A stretch of 64,000 nucleotides of DNA, taken from positions 558,001 through 622,000 of the forward strand of contig WFMF01000009.1 in the NCBI GenBank assembly GCA_011033025.1, in the 5' to 3' direction. The stretch comes from Beroe forskalii. Taxonomy: Eukaryota > Ctenophora > Nuda > Beroida > Beroidae. The translations under genes and the position numbers were made by a program. The notes below the pieces were generated by a model. That model had not been told where the DNA came from. It saw only the letters and a program-made list of their open reading frames with translations, and made no database searches. Positions 44,414 to 63,662 of the stretch are shown here, piece after piece. Positions within the stretch are counted from its first letter, which is position 1, and each line of letters begins with the position of its first letter.

Positions 44414-45282
44414 TCTTAGCCAGAGCGAACAGATTATTTTGGATCTCAGTTTCATCCACCAAAACAGCTGGGAAGTGTTCTCATTGGTCTCCCAATTGGT
44501 TTCAGTTATCTTGAAAGTTGTTACAATAAAGTTTGTCCTAAAGGCTCACCCAACAAGATTCATTGACTAATGATAATACAAATTGAAGAAACACCTAATC
44601 ATGAATTTTTCCCTCATATCCATGCTACAAAGCTGTTTCTTCTATGGAAGTTCAAACAAAAGGACAGGTTGGTGTACAGCCATCTATCAGAAGCATGTCG
44701 TTTACACAGTTACAAACAAATTGTTTTATTTACGATGATCAATTGATGAAACTCTACCAATGCAAAGAATGGGATATCTTATTGAAAGAAGAAATTCATG
44801 GGCTTGTCAATTTGGATCCATACAGCATTGAGCCATTACACACAACTGAAGAATTAGAATTGTTAGTTGATACCCAAAATATCATGAACTTCCTCTAGTA
44901 CAAAGATCTTATTCGGTATCAAAGTAGCATGTTGATGAACTTTTTACATGGGAGATGCCTCCGTTTTCAAAACTTTTTGTATTCTGTTATGAAATATGAC
45001 AAAGGCTCCCATGTTCCAATGTGTTTAGAATGTTGCATTATGCCAGATTCAGCATATCACAAGCTTTTTGAATGTCAGGAATATTGTGGTGAGGTAATAG
45101 CTCTCAGAAATCATTTGTCCCCTGTACAAAGACTAGAAGTTAATTTTCATCTTGGAGTGATATTCAGTAATGACATATCTATTCGAAAATCATTTCTTGA
45201 TCTTGTTTTGTTGATATGCAAGGACTCCTCATTTAAAGATGATTACCTTGTTGCAATGGACACACAAAATGATAATTTATAA
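44414..45282 (+). pseudogene. LINE reverse transcriptase C-terminal remnant
   Basis: Frame +1 from about 44605 to 45282 reads as one protein (VQPSIRSMSFTQLQTNC ... LYQCKEWDILLKEEIHG ... MLMNFLHGRCLRFQNF) broken by one in-frame TAG at 44896. Near the end, CLECCIMPDSAYHKLFEC has the Cys-x2-Cys-x8-His-x4-Cys spacing of the zinc-binding motif found after the RT domain in many LINE ORF2 proteins. The hydrophobic tail (FLDLVLLICKD) fits the usual ending. No YADD catalytic box, endonuclease or 5' part is present, so it is a 5'-truncated dead copy. The upstream part (44414-44600) is in another frame and doubtful. Confidence 0.6.
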
Positions 45283-45661
45283 TGTACTGTATATAATGGA
45301 CTGCTATTTTGTATATTTAGCTACTATTTTATTTTGAAGGTATGGAAGTGGATTAGATTTCAACCTTTTTTAAACTTTTACACTTAATTTATTGTTGGTT
45401 TTTAAAGCACGGTGTGCTATAGCATAATAGAATGTTATTAATACTTAATTGTTTTATATATATTGTTCATTGGGCTCACAATAAGGAGCAGGTTGAATAA
45501 ATCTATTAATTTTTCTAAACTTCAAATGCAAATTTGTTGCAGAGTGAAATGTCACAAATATGTGGAAAGCAGTTACATTTAATGAACAATTATTTGGATT
45601 AGGAGCATATTAGATCTATTCATTAATGAACAATTAGTATTTTAATCTAAAACAATTCAGT
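45283..45661. other. promoter/5' region of the RING gene
   Basis: AT-rich. An acceptor-like AACAATTCAG lies immediately before the ATG at 45662, hinting at a spliced 5' UTR. 'TTAATGAACAATTA' is repeated (45579, 45623). No TATA box is assigned with confidence. Confidence 0.35.
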
Positions 45662-47047
45662 ATGGATAATGGAAAGTATGAGAGAGAAGATTTGGTATCA
45701 TATAACTGCATTCATTTGAGACAATTGTGTAAGGAAAATGGCTTGAAGTCTTATGGAAGAAAGGCAGATCTGATAGAACTATTGTCAAATATACCAGCAC
45801 CACCACACAGTATTGAAATTGATGAAGATAGCTCTGGTTGTGACAGTTCTGCAGAGAGTATTTTATCAGATTCCCTTATAAATGATGTGAGTATCCTGGC
45901 CATAGAATCAAATGAAGATAAAGAAGTAAAGATCTTGCATCACACAAAAAGTGAACAACAGTGTTTGAATGAACTGTCCAATGAAGTGCATAAAAAGGAG
46001 CAGCTTGTTGAATCACTTCTGAATAAGTTTTATGAACCAGTTAAAGCAATTTCAAATATAATTGAAGGAAACATGGCAGTTTTACAAAATTCTAGGCATA
46101 CAGCTGAGAACTATCTGCAAGGTATACTAACTGACAAGTTGATTGAACAAGAATCTGCATTAAAAAGCTCATTTAATGAACAGGTTGAAACATTTAAAAC
46201 AGAAAGGGTGCAATCTGAAAATCAACTTAAACATCAAATAACTTGCCTTGAGAATGATAAAGTCAGTCAACAACAGCATTTAGATGAACTTAAGAATGAA
46301 AATCTCTCTTTATCTAATAGCTTGGAAATATCATGCCATGAAAAGTTGCAATTGCAATCAAAAATTGATGAATTAAACAATGCTTTGCAGCTCAAAGAGC
46401 AGGAATTGGGGAAACAATCAGAATTAATGCAAGCAATTCAGCATAATGTAAATCAAGATTCCCTCGAGAATTTCAAAGATGAGTTTAACTGCAGTATATG
46501 CCAAGAATTAATTGTTACTGCAGTAACCCTACCATGCTCCCACTCTTTTTGTGAAATTTGTGTCATGCAATGGTTTAAAACAAAGAAAACATGTCCAGTG
46601 TGTAGACATGAATTGAAAATGAAAGTGGTCTTCTCTCAAGTTCTTGATAGTGTTGTTGAGTCCATCATTGACAAGTCAGATTCTGACGAGAAACACCGAC
46701 GTACTATTCTTCTTAGGGAGAGAAATGAAATTAAGCGGAGAGCTGAAGCAGAAGCAGGCCACCAGAATATAAAATGTATGTTCTTCAGGGTTGGTGATCT
46801 CATTGGAACTGAGAGCCTGGCATCTGATAATAGTTCAAATGGAAATAGTCAACCTGCTAGTGCTGCAGTAGCAAACTTTAATAACAGAAGGCGATCACGT
46901 TCTCAATCTCCAGCTAGAGCTTATGGTCAGCAATATAATTCTTCTGGAAATTCAGCATCCCATAATAATTACAACCATTCTTACCGGATAAGGTGTTATA
47001 ATTGTGGGTTAAATCACCATGTCAGAAATTGCCCTACTCGATTCTGA
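45662..47047 (+). CDS. SAP / coiled-coil / RING / zinc-knuckle protein, RNF8-like E3 ubiquitin ligase
   Basis: Complete 461-residue intronless frame. Residues ~10-43 (HLRQLCKENGLKSYGRKADL) fit a SAP DNA-binding helix-extension-helix. An acidic linker (51-75) and a long coiled coil (~95-265) follow. Residues 277-314 form a C3HC4 RING: C277, C280, C292, H294, C297, C300, C311, C314, with 'CPVCR' at its end, so transfer of ubiquitin from an E2 is expected. The post-RING helix (SVVESIIDKSDSDEKHRRTI, RERNEIKRRAEAEA) resembles the C-terminus of RNF8 as I recall it. An Arg/Ser patch (409-417) and a C-terminal CX2CX3HX4C knuckle (C445, C448, H452, C457) could bind RNA or single-stranded DNA. RNF8 itself has an FHA domain, not SAP, so this is RNF8-like only in its coiled-coil/RING half. 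Nuclear location is inferred from SAP and basic patches. The lack of introns next to LINE debris may indicate a retrogene. Confidence 0.85.
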   Translation: MDNGKYEREDLVSYNCIHLRQLCKENGLKSYGRKADLIELLSNIPAPPHSIEIDEDSSGCDSSAESILSDSLINDVSILAIESNEDKEVKILHHTKSEQQCLNELSNEVHKKEQLVESLLNKFYEPVKAISNIIEGNMAVLQNSRHTAENYLQGILTDKLIEQESALKSSFNEQVETFKTERVQSENQLKHQITCLENDKVSQQQHLDELKNENLSLSNSLEISCHEKLQLQSKIDELNNALQLKEQELGKQSELMQAIQHNVNQDSLENFKDEFNCSICQELIVTAVTLPCSHSFCEICVMQWFKTKKTCPVCRHELKMKVVFSQVLDSVVESIIDKSDSDEKHRRTILLRERNEIKRRAEAEAGHQNIKCMFFRVGDLIGTESLASDNSSNGNSQPASAAVANFNNRRRSRSQSPARAYGQQYNSSGNSASHNNYNHSYRIRCYNCGLNHHVRNCPTRF

Positions 47048-47144
47048 GAAATTGAAGGAATTTTAATGCTTCATATTCAATATGGATGGGGAGTTTAGCA
47101 ATGGAATGTTTTGAGATTGTACAATTTACATTTGGTTCGACCCC
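47048..47144 (+). other. 3' UTR of the RING gene
   Basis: Follows the TGA at 47045. The nearest AATAAA-like signal is GAAATAAAATATC at about 47328, which lies inside the MITE at 47145-47640, so polyadenylation may use element sequence. Confidence 0.35.
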
Positions 47145-47640
47145 CAAGTAATTGAGGAGACATCACATATTACATCAGCCCTTTTTAGGTCTTTTTTGAC
47201 CCCCTCCCCCCATCTGTCCACAATTGTCATCATTGGCTGACCCCCTCCCCCTTGTTGATGTCAGCATTTACCAAACCCCCTCAAAATTGTAAAACAAATT
47301 TTGGTAATATCGGATCAAAACATTGGAAATAAAATATCAATCAGGTAAGAGTGGTGTGTCTAATCTTGTTAAATTCGTTTGAAATGAACAAAATATGGTT
47401 CAGATGAACCACATTTCATCATCAAATGGCCTGTCACGTGCCTAGTAAATTTTTGGAATATAGATATCAAATTACAGGAGGTAATTCAAAACAAAATATC
47501 ATATTCTAAGGGTGCGAAAATTTAAAAATTTTGCTGACGTCAGCATAGTTCAAACCCCCTCCATCCCCCTGTCATCATCTGTCAACATTTAGAAACCCCC
47601 TCCCCCTGTCGGGTGATGACCTAATATGTGATGGCTCCCT
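47145..47640. mobile_element. ~500-bp MITE with CCATCACATATTA-type termini and C-tract arms
   Basis: ACATCACATATTACATCAGCC at the left mirrors GACCTAATATGTGATGGCTCCCT at the right. Both arms carry GACCCCCTCCCCC / ACCCCCTCCCCC runs (same-strand C tracts) and 'GTCATCATTGG / GTCATCATCTGTC' words. No coding content. Confidence 0.65.
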
Positions 47641-55616
<7,976 letters not shown>

Positions 55617-57631
55617 ACAAACCTCAACACTCGGCAATTATTCTGTTAAATTCAATTAATTTTATTGTTGAAGGTCAGCTCTGTTTATAGCAGGTTAATG
55701 ATCCCCTGCGTATAGGGACGGATTAGAGTCATCTCAATAATTAAGGGGCCTGTTATTCAAGTCGAATTCCGATTCTATGTTTCTGATTTCTATCGTATGA
55801 CCTAATAGCGATAACAGCCATGTACGTAATTACAGTTCCTACAGCACACTGACACTCAAATCAATCATTTGAATAAATTTCCTCTCAGAAATTCCATAAA
55901 ATTCCTTTTCATTGAGAGTTTAGTGGCCAATAACGAATAAACCTATAATTGAGTCACAATTTCTTGAGTTACAATGTTATGATGGTACATGTAAGGCCTT
56001 TTAAATGTCATGTTGTGAAACATGAATTGAACTGAACTGTGAATTCACTTAAATATTTTAAACTTTCATATTTTAATTTTATGGAATGTTGTAGCTTTGC
56101 AACGTAATTATTTTTCGATGAACATGTTGCCTGTTTTGGTTTAAGACGAACATTATCGTAGCGATGGTTGATTTGATGGTAGAAATTGGAACGCCTTTTG
56201 AATGGCGATTAGTTGTCAACTAATCACAACTGCAGTTTTAGCGGTATTCTTTCTAAGTTATTTTGACAGCTGACGATTAACTCAATCAGGCAAACGTGTC
56301 GCGCGCATTGGGTTAACCCTAATTGGGTTCTCTGCGCGTGCGCGGCGCGCCTAATTGCAATTTTCGGTATTGAAACTTTCAACTTCTATACATCAATGTC
56401 GTTTGGAGTTCGCGCGTGGTCTTTTCAAAAGGGCAAATTAAACAAAGAATAACATGATTTCACTTCCTCTCATGGACAAACATGCTTTCTTCGAACAAAA
56501 ACCCTATAATAACAGAGCTTCATGAAAGATTCACAGGTCTTGTATAGCACAGACATACATAAATCATTGCCCATCTCCTATGACACAATACATATGCGTT
56601 GCTATAAAAATTCGGGCAATGTAGGATTGAAAATTTCTCGACAATGAATCCCCATTGTCGACATTGGTGGCCTGAAAATCACCAATGGCGATCGAGATCC
56701 ATTCTCGACAGTAAGAGGTGCCATCAATTTGTCCACATAGGTGATCGCCATTGACATTTCATTGAACAATGGCGTTGTTGAGAATGAGATTGTTGAGAAT
56801 GAGTTCATTGCCATTGAGTGTATCGCCATTATTAAAAATGGCGAAATTCCCAATTCTGTGCGTCACTTTCGCATTACATACTAATGGATCGATTTCGCAT
56901 CATATCAACTCGTTTTGATATGACGCCAATTCATCATTTTTCTACGACCTGAGTTCCTACCTGGGATACAATTAAAACATCGATTAAGATAAATATCGAA
57001 TGATACGGAATCAGCAATTCACAGCAATATTTATCCTCGCCAAAAATTATAAAGCAAACCAATGTATAACAAAACAAAATATACAGTTCCAAAATAAGAA
57101 AGATTAGTAAAAATGTTCTTTTGCACATCATTACAAATACAGATACAATCAACTCAGTAAAATAAATGCACAGAATATTTCATTCAAATACTATCGATAT
57201 TGTAAAATACACGCCCAAGTAGCACACTATATCCCATCAAGTTTTATCTTTAACAATCACACAACATACATTGATATTCCTACTGGTAAAAGTGACGACA
57301 AATTTTCAGCAGCGCAGAGCTAGCAAAAGTATTGCAAATAAGGAATAAAATAGAAAGATTGATACACGTTTAGTACATCAATTGAAGAGTAACTATGTAC
57401 CATGAAGTAAATAAATCCCTGTTTCACAACGGTACAGAAATTGTACAACAATGGTACACATACCATGCCGGTTTTGAAACAGGTACCCTTCACGGAGAAC
57501 CTTAAAACAAAGAGAGAAAATGTAAGCTATATAGGTAGTTATCTATTAAAAAGAGCAGAGTATAAGTTTGTCAACTCATATACGCATATATTATTGAACA
57601 CTATAAGAAGAGAGATACATGTCAGAGAAGA
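55617..57631. other. intergenic; CATTGTCGACATTGG mosaic at 56630-56870
   Basis: The first part is the RBBP4 3' UTR (candidate AATAAA-type signal GAATAAATTTCC near 55870). At 56630-56870 many CCATTGRCGAT/ATCGCCATTG words in both orientations form a palindromic mosaic like those at 16915 and 21019. A GCGCGTGCGCGGCGCGCC patch is at 56334. No gene. Confidence 0.5.
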
Positions 57632-57706
57632 TCACTTCTCGTATGTGTTGTTCAGGAATTCGTCTAACTTCTCCTCTTCCACAGCGTTGTGGAACTTCTC
57701 GTACGA
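57632..57706 (-). CDS. terminal exon of an unidentified minus-strand gene
   Basis: On the minus strand an excellent acceptor (CCACTTTTTCAG) at 57707-57718 is followed by 24 codons, SYEKFHNAVEEEKLDEFLNN then TYEK and TGA. The other two frames stop or lose composition. The charged, helical C-terminus looks genuine. Upstream exons should lie at higher coordinates, but none was recognised between 57.7 and 64 kb. Function unknown. Confidence 0.5.
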   Translation of the reverse strand, partial: SYEKFHNAVEEEKLDEFLNNTYEK

Positions 57707-58903
57707 CTGAAAAAGTGGAATGAGTTTTGACGTGTTATTTTCTATGTTAAAAACTATTGTTTAGATTCGAGTGATCAAATAGGAGTTACTCACTCAAATC
57801 AGCTCTACGCTATGATATGCATGACATTGGTTTTCATTCAGATTGACAAAAAGATTAGTTAACTGAATTATAATTTTGATAAAGAGAAAATAAAATGAGG
57901 TTAGGGTCTCCCCGCCATGAGGCTGGCCGCTGATCACTTCAAAACGAGCCGATTGTTTGACGATTTGAGCATTTTTTTCCAGAAATTCAGATGTAAAAAC
58001 ATTGAAAATATCACCTGATATCGGAAATTAAATAACGAATTTTTGAATTTCTTGAAAGGAAAGCGTCCTTAATCAATCGTTTCTAAAGAACTTTAAAAAG
58101 TTTTGGAGATTTTTCTCTGCCAGACAGCTTATGCGCCCATAATTAGGTAAGTCCTTGCATTGACCAGATAACTTCGGACATGGCATGTGCAGCATTGCAT
58201 ACAGGTATAATCTCCTATTCTTAATTCTCCGCCACAATTAGCATGGTAGATAACCGGCATATAATGACTTCAAGCAGTACACATGCTACAGTATAAAGGC
58301 ATTCTTTATGTGTCTTGTATTAGTATATTGTCTAGCACACAGAATTAAAATATACACGTAGCAAATATAAAGGAGTTTTATTTAACTGGACGCTATATCA
58401 CCTGGAAGCGATAAATGACATGTGTGTACGAATAGGTCACGAGATACACACCCACGTGACCTAACAACAGCCAGAGAGAATCGCTGCATTTGTGTGTTAT
58501 TACACTCTCCTGTAGTGAGTGTGTCATCACCTCACACTAGCCAGTTACTTCGCGTATTCTACTGGAGTTCACCGAACGAAACTAAAATACATGAATAGCG
58601 TCGTAATTTGTAGCCAAGATGATGAATAAATATTGATGAAGCTTTTCAAGCGAGGATCGGAGTTCACTTGCGCATTCTTAAATAATTATTACAACAATGT
58701 TAGTTCTTTTTCTGAGTATGCCTTGTAAAATAGCATTAACATTAAAAGATTAAATATTCAAAACTGAGTAAAAGCTCAGTAATTATGTAGGTTCCAAAAA
58801 GCGTAGAAAAATCAAATAAATAGAAAAAAGGAGAATTTCGCAGAAACATAGATTCATTTTCCCTTCGCTAATCTAGATTTTAGAGACTAGATTTGCTGTC
58901 ATC
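57707..58903. other. non-coding (introns or intergenic)
   Basis: AT-rich; no exon found for either flanking gene. Confidence 0.35.
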
Positions 58904-59775
58904 AAAACACCTCCGAAATTGAATATTAGTGAATATTATTCCATTTTTCCCCACAATACCTTAGTGGTAGAAATTAAGATGTGTATTTATTAAGGACGTA
59001 CTTATTAAGAAGTGTACTAATTAAGGCAGTAAAATTTCTCCAAAAATCAGGCAAATCTAGGACTAAATTTCACGTCGTTTCACCAATTTTCAACCAAAAA
59101 TACCGATATGAAAACAAGCAGAGTGCAGATTTTTTTCCATTGAATTCAATTTATTTAATATGAAATAGACAAAAGTTTAACTAGGCGTTCTAGAGAAACG
59201 GGTCAATGAGCATCCTAGATTCAACACCAGTGCAGTGTGACTGCGGAGTGGGACAACGGAGTAGGAATTGAGATTCTAAGAAATCATGTCAAAAAGAACT
59301 AACTATCAGGTCGATGAAAGATTGGCTGATGATTCCGCTGAAATTTTGAAGGCCTTGTTTCCTGATGAAAACATGGAAGAAGATATCGAAGATGGTTCTA
59401 TTGGACTTGAAGTGGAAGATATGCAGGATCAGGAAGACGAAGAAGCTGAAGAAATGCCTATAATTTTTATCGAGTGATAATTGTTTATCATATCAAGTTT
59501 GATTTCGTCTGCACTGATGCTTTCGCTGAAAATTCTGAACCTACATTGAGGAGAAAATAGAATACCTTGATATTGTAGTGTGAAAGAAAAGAAAGGTATA
59601 AATGTATAAAATCATACTTTAGAAACAAAATTTTCTAAAATTTTGGTTCATTGTACAAATTCAGTAATAAAAATTAAGATTTGTAGAATTTAAGTGTACT
59701 ATTTAAGGCAGTAAAACACCTCTGAAATTGAATATTATTCCATTTTTCCCCACAATAATATGAATTTTCCCATGA
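58904..59775 (+). repeat. permuted direct repeats flanking a small acidic ORF
   Basis: CACCTCYGAAATTGAATATT...ATTCCATTTTTCCCCACAATA occurs at 58908 and 59717. 'AAATTAAGATKTGT...AAGTGTACTANTTAAGGCAGTAAAA' occurs at 58972 and 59670. The order of the two blocks is swapped between sites, as in a tandem or circularly permuted array with an insertion between. Confidence 0.75.
59286..59477 (+). CDS. 63-residue acidic ORF between the permuted repeats (hypothetical)
   Basis: The frame starts MSKRTNYQVDERLADDSAEI at 59286, contains LKALFPDENMEEDIEDGS and ends EEAEEMPIIFIE at 59474. The composition (basic start, acidic body) is protein-like and reminiscent of the disordered acidic N-termini of some transposases, such as piggyBac-type, but no catalytic region follows. 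It could be the remnant of an element bounded by the surrounding repeats or an independent small gene. No splice donor of quality is seen. Confidence 0.35.
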   Translation: MSKRTNYQVDERLADDSAEILKALFPDENMEEDIEDGSIGLEVEDMQDQEDEEAEEMPIIFIE

Positions 59776-59805
59776 CCGATTAATAAATATGTTTCTGTCA
59801 CACAG

Positions 59806-59922
59806 AGTCTGATTGATTTGTCAAAGGAGCGCCAATACATCACAAAACGCCGTCTCTTGGAAAGTCCGCGTATTAATATATTACGTGATGTTCTCAGAGG
59901 AGCTAATGCTGGAGAAGACTGA
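59806..59922 (+). CDS. terminal exon of an unidentified plus-strand gene
   Basis: The acceptor TTTCTGTCACACAG at 59792-59805 precedes 38 codons ending in TGA at 59920: SLIDLSKERQYITKRRLLES, PRINILRDVLRGANAGED. The basic helical composition with a short acidic end is convincing as a protein C-terminus. Other frames are less protein-like, although a frame in another phase stays open longer. Upstream exons were not found; whether the acidic ORF at 59286 belongs to the same gene could not be shown because no donor joins them. Function unknown. Confidence 0.5.
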   Translation, partial: SLIDLSKERQYITKRRLLESPRINILRDVLRGANAGED

Positions 59923-61303
59923 TGAGCAGTTCTGTCACTGCTTGGAGGGAGAGAGGGCTTTGTGTTGTGAGGTGTATGAAGCCTTCATACCACACACATC
60001 TATACTAGCATACACACATACACAGTTACACACATACAGTACTGGCGGAGAAAGTAAAGTGAGAGAGATATGTGTGAAGTAGTAAAACTCCAACCAGGAC
60101 TCCGCCAACTTTACATAGCATTCTTTTCACAGCTACACTTTTCACTCATACACTTCTTACACTGACTTCTTACACTTTCCATATTTCCTTCTTCTAACAC
60201 TTCTAACTCTGTGTACTCATGGAACTTATTAAAAGTTATTGTCCTTGCTGATCACAGATCATGTTGTGTTCTAGACAGAAATGTAGTGCAATCAGGCCTC
60301 AAAAAGATGTGAAAATTTAACTACAATATCAAGAAATCAACTGTCAATATTGTCAATATTATGCAATTTTTCAGACTGATTTCTAAAACTATCCTTTTTC
60401 CTGAGCCCCTCACAGTAAATATTCAACACTTCAAGTTTAGTGTTATAACGTCTTAGTGGTAATTGCAAAGATTCTCATGTTGCAGGTTAATTCACGTTAC
60501 TTCAGTATACAACAAGTGTGCACAGTGTATGGTAAATTAATGTAGATCATGTAATCAGGGACTTGTTTACTTGACATCATATGAAATGTATGGACGTTAA
60601 TGACAGATGTTAATCTTATTAATGTTAGGTTAATTGACAATGCTGTATAAGACATCGGTAAAAGTGTATCTGATTGATGCAAATTCAATCCATGTTTCTT
60701 ACTGCAACACTTGACAAGGCATCACAAGTCATTTAAATCTTTTACGATTTATCTACGATGTAGGTATTTAACCTATTCTGATACATATGCGTAATTTTTC
60801 AATGAAAATTTGATTGATAAAGTCAATCAATGTGTGTACTTGGGTGTAATGGAGCGTTATCATTTGACTCCCCTCCCTCCATACCACTCTATACCTCTAT
60901 ATCCTCTTTGATTATGTGACCCCGGGATGCATTTTTAACATTCTAAAAATCAAAATGATTTTGTTGCCGAAAATTTTACCAACCGAAAATTTGATCTTTG
61001 TTCCGCTTTGTGGGAAGCAATTAAAACAGAATTATTTCTCAATTTGCAGCTGACTAAGAACGCATAACTTGTGGTCGGGAATCTAGGTCTGTTTACATTC
61101 TTGTGGTTTCGCAAATTAGCGCGAAATCAATCCATTCGATAGTACGATATTCAACTGCATCATATTAAAGATAAATTGGAGAAAGAAAATTTAGAGGCTT
61201 TGTGAATGAAACGGTCAGAATTCCAAATATCACGAATTAAATCAATTAATGAGTAGGATTTTAATTAAATGATATTTCCCAAAGCGACCGCAAGAATTAC
61301 TAG
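59923..61303. other. 3' region and intergenic
   Basis: A CACACA-rich stretch at 59990-60045. No genes or strong structures otherwise. Confidence 0.35.
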
Positions 61304-62388
61304 CTACCTTAGTACACTTAAGAACGGCATCACGTAATTTGCGCGCACTTTAAGATCGGAGCACTTTATTAGTGCGGTTTTTTATGAGTTAGAAAACGAT
61401 GTGGAAATTTGAATAAATTTGAAATGTTCCTCTTTATTGGAAGACACCATATTCATAGGACCAACAATCGAAAATTTTGCAATAATAAAAATAAATCACT
61501 ACATTTTCTACAGTAATAAGTTACCTTTAGTGTCCAATACAATTTCTTTCTTAAAGGCCAACTGATCATTTCAAGTTTTTCTACAAATGCTTGGAGTAAC
61601 ATCGTTCATATGAACCATTAAGATTCCGCATATTTTTAGTTTGCATATCTGGACAGAATTGCTGAAAATGACACATTTAAGAACATGTTGTGACGTAGCA
61701 GGTGGGAGTTTATAGCTTGAAATTACAGGTAAAAATAATTTAGCTATTAAATGTTGGCTTAAGTACTGAAAAATGATAGTAATTAGAAATCGTAATATTT
61801 ATGTTTATTGATCCGAAAATTTGTTTGGATAAAGGATTGAATTACCGCATCGCGTCATCAGAAATTAATTACGACTTAACATGCACCAGCTACAGGCTCT
61901 GGAATGCGGCCCTTTTTACAGTAGTTTGTATTGTGATATCCCATCGATTCCCACATCATACGTAAGCAGTGATATTTCAGCTTCCTATACTGAGCGCTGT
62001 GTACAATATATAATGCCCGGACTTTGATACATGTTATTGATATAGTGTCGGGCGTGGTTTGGCATAATTATCTCAAAATTTTTTGTAATGATCAGTTGGC
62101 CTTTAAAGCTAACGGTCACGATATACAGCTCGCTTTGTAATTGTACTAAATTGTTTTGGCCACTATAAACTTATCAAGTACCCATACATTCAAATCCGGT
62201 AGTATAGTCATTCATTATTATTCATGTCCGAAAAAAACAAAATCGAAAAAACGCAAAATTCAGAGAATTGTTCACTTAATTAGCATACACTTAATTTTAT
62301 GCGCACTTAAATACTGTACACTTAATTAGTGCGGTTTTTTCCAAACCGCACTAATTAAGTGACGCCGTTCTTAAGTGTACTAAGGTAG
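61304..62388. mobile_element. 1.08-kb element with CTACCTTAGTACACTTAAGAAC termini
   Basis: CTACCTTAGTACACTTAAGA then ACGGCATCACGTAATT at 61304 is inverted at the right as GCCGTTCTTAAGTGTACTAAGGTAG ending 62388. 'TTAGTGCGGTTTTTT' appears in both arms and again as a hairpin at 62324-62357. The interior has no transposase. Flanks (TTACTAG / TTAATAC) do not give a clear target duplication. Confidence 0.85.
62318..62362. other. hairpin ACTTAATTAGTGCGGTTT / AAACCGCACTAATTAAGT
   Basis: Perfect 18-bp stem with a loop of about nine bases (TTTTCC). Subterminal hairpin of the element at 61304-62388. Confidence 0.9.
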
Positions 62389-63534
62389 TTAATACTACGA
62401 ATTCGTAAGAATTATCAATCGAGATTTGATTACTCGAAAGTCCACTAACAACCTTACATGATTTTGTCAAGATTTATTCAATTCAATTTAGTAGAAATTA
62501 ATTGAACTTATTGACACGTTAATTCCGGTCTATAAAGCCTTCGCAATGCACTTGTCATCTCATGCTACTTCTAACTATTCAAGTGATTTAAAAAAAAGAA
62601 TTTTTCTGTATCAATTATTTGCTGGTAGAAAAATGAAATTTAAAGGCAAAAATGACATTTTGCTAGTCTTTGTTATTAATTGCGTAGTTACCTAATGGTA
62701 TCGTGGAAATGGCAGCTACAGAAAGGCTAGAATTAGAATTAGGATCAACCGCCATTATAGCCCGGATGTAATGAAGACGTAATTACACTTGCACACATCA
62801 CACGCCTTGATAATTACAGCAGGATCAATACAGAGCATTGAGAGGCCGAGTGAGAGCCACAGAGACACCTCCATTATGCAAATGTGAGAGGATTATCGGT
62901 GAGATGGCACCCCTCTCTCTCTTGTGTAATACTATTATAGAGGCCCTATCTCATTAAATTTTACTCGCTACGATTTATGTACAAATTTACACTCCCATTA
63001 CAAACTTACAAACACACCGGCCACCAAGTATCCACCTACCTTCTACTCTCACAGCGGCCCGTTGAAGAACGGGATTGACCCGTTCTTCCCCATACATCCA
63101 CCTTACATTTCCCCACCCTGCACATACCACACCCTGCACATTCCACACAGTCCGCACACACGTACATCGCTTTAAACTCATTTCTCTCTCACAGACATAC
63201 ACACTCTCACACATACAAACATACAAACGTTGAAAATTGTGTGTGTGTTTAAAGGGTTTAACACGTCCTCTCTTAACACTTCCTGAGCGTTTACAAGGAG
63301 CTCATTACTGTGGACATTTGAGAGTTTTACGAGATTACACGTCTTGTTATAATATCTCATAGTGGACACACTGTAACTCTGTAGCTTCACTTGGTAAACT
63401 GTGGTTAACTTTTTATGCTTCATTTCTTAAGAACTTCATTCCGTACAGCGTATAATTATCTAATGCAAGGGTATGAGCGATTATCAATGCACTGTGCAGC
63501 GTACGTACACATTTGCATAATGGGGGGATTGTAG
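62389..63534. other. non-coding, low complexity
   Basis: Contains CACAC/ACATAC-rich tracts (63090-63245) and CTCTCTCT; no gene recognised. Confidence 0.4.
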
Positions 63535-63662
63535 CCCAAAAAAAACCAAAAAAAACCAAAAAAAACCAAAAAAAACCAAGCCCAAGATCCCAAATTTGGG
63601 GTAGGGCTTGGTTTTTTTTGGTTTTTTTCGGTTTTTTTTGGTTTTTTTTGGTTTTTTTTGGG
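63535..63662. other. long A/T hairpin of CCAAAAAAAA decamers
   Basis: Four to five tandem CCAAAAAAAA units are mirrored by GGTTTTTTTT units around a centre AAGCCCAAGATCCCAAATTTGGGGTAGGGCTT. The stem is ~55 bp with one TTTTTTTCGG interruption. Confidence 0.93.
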
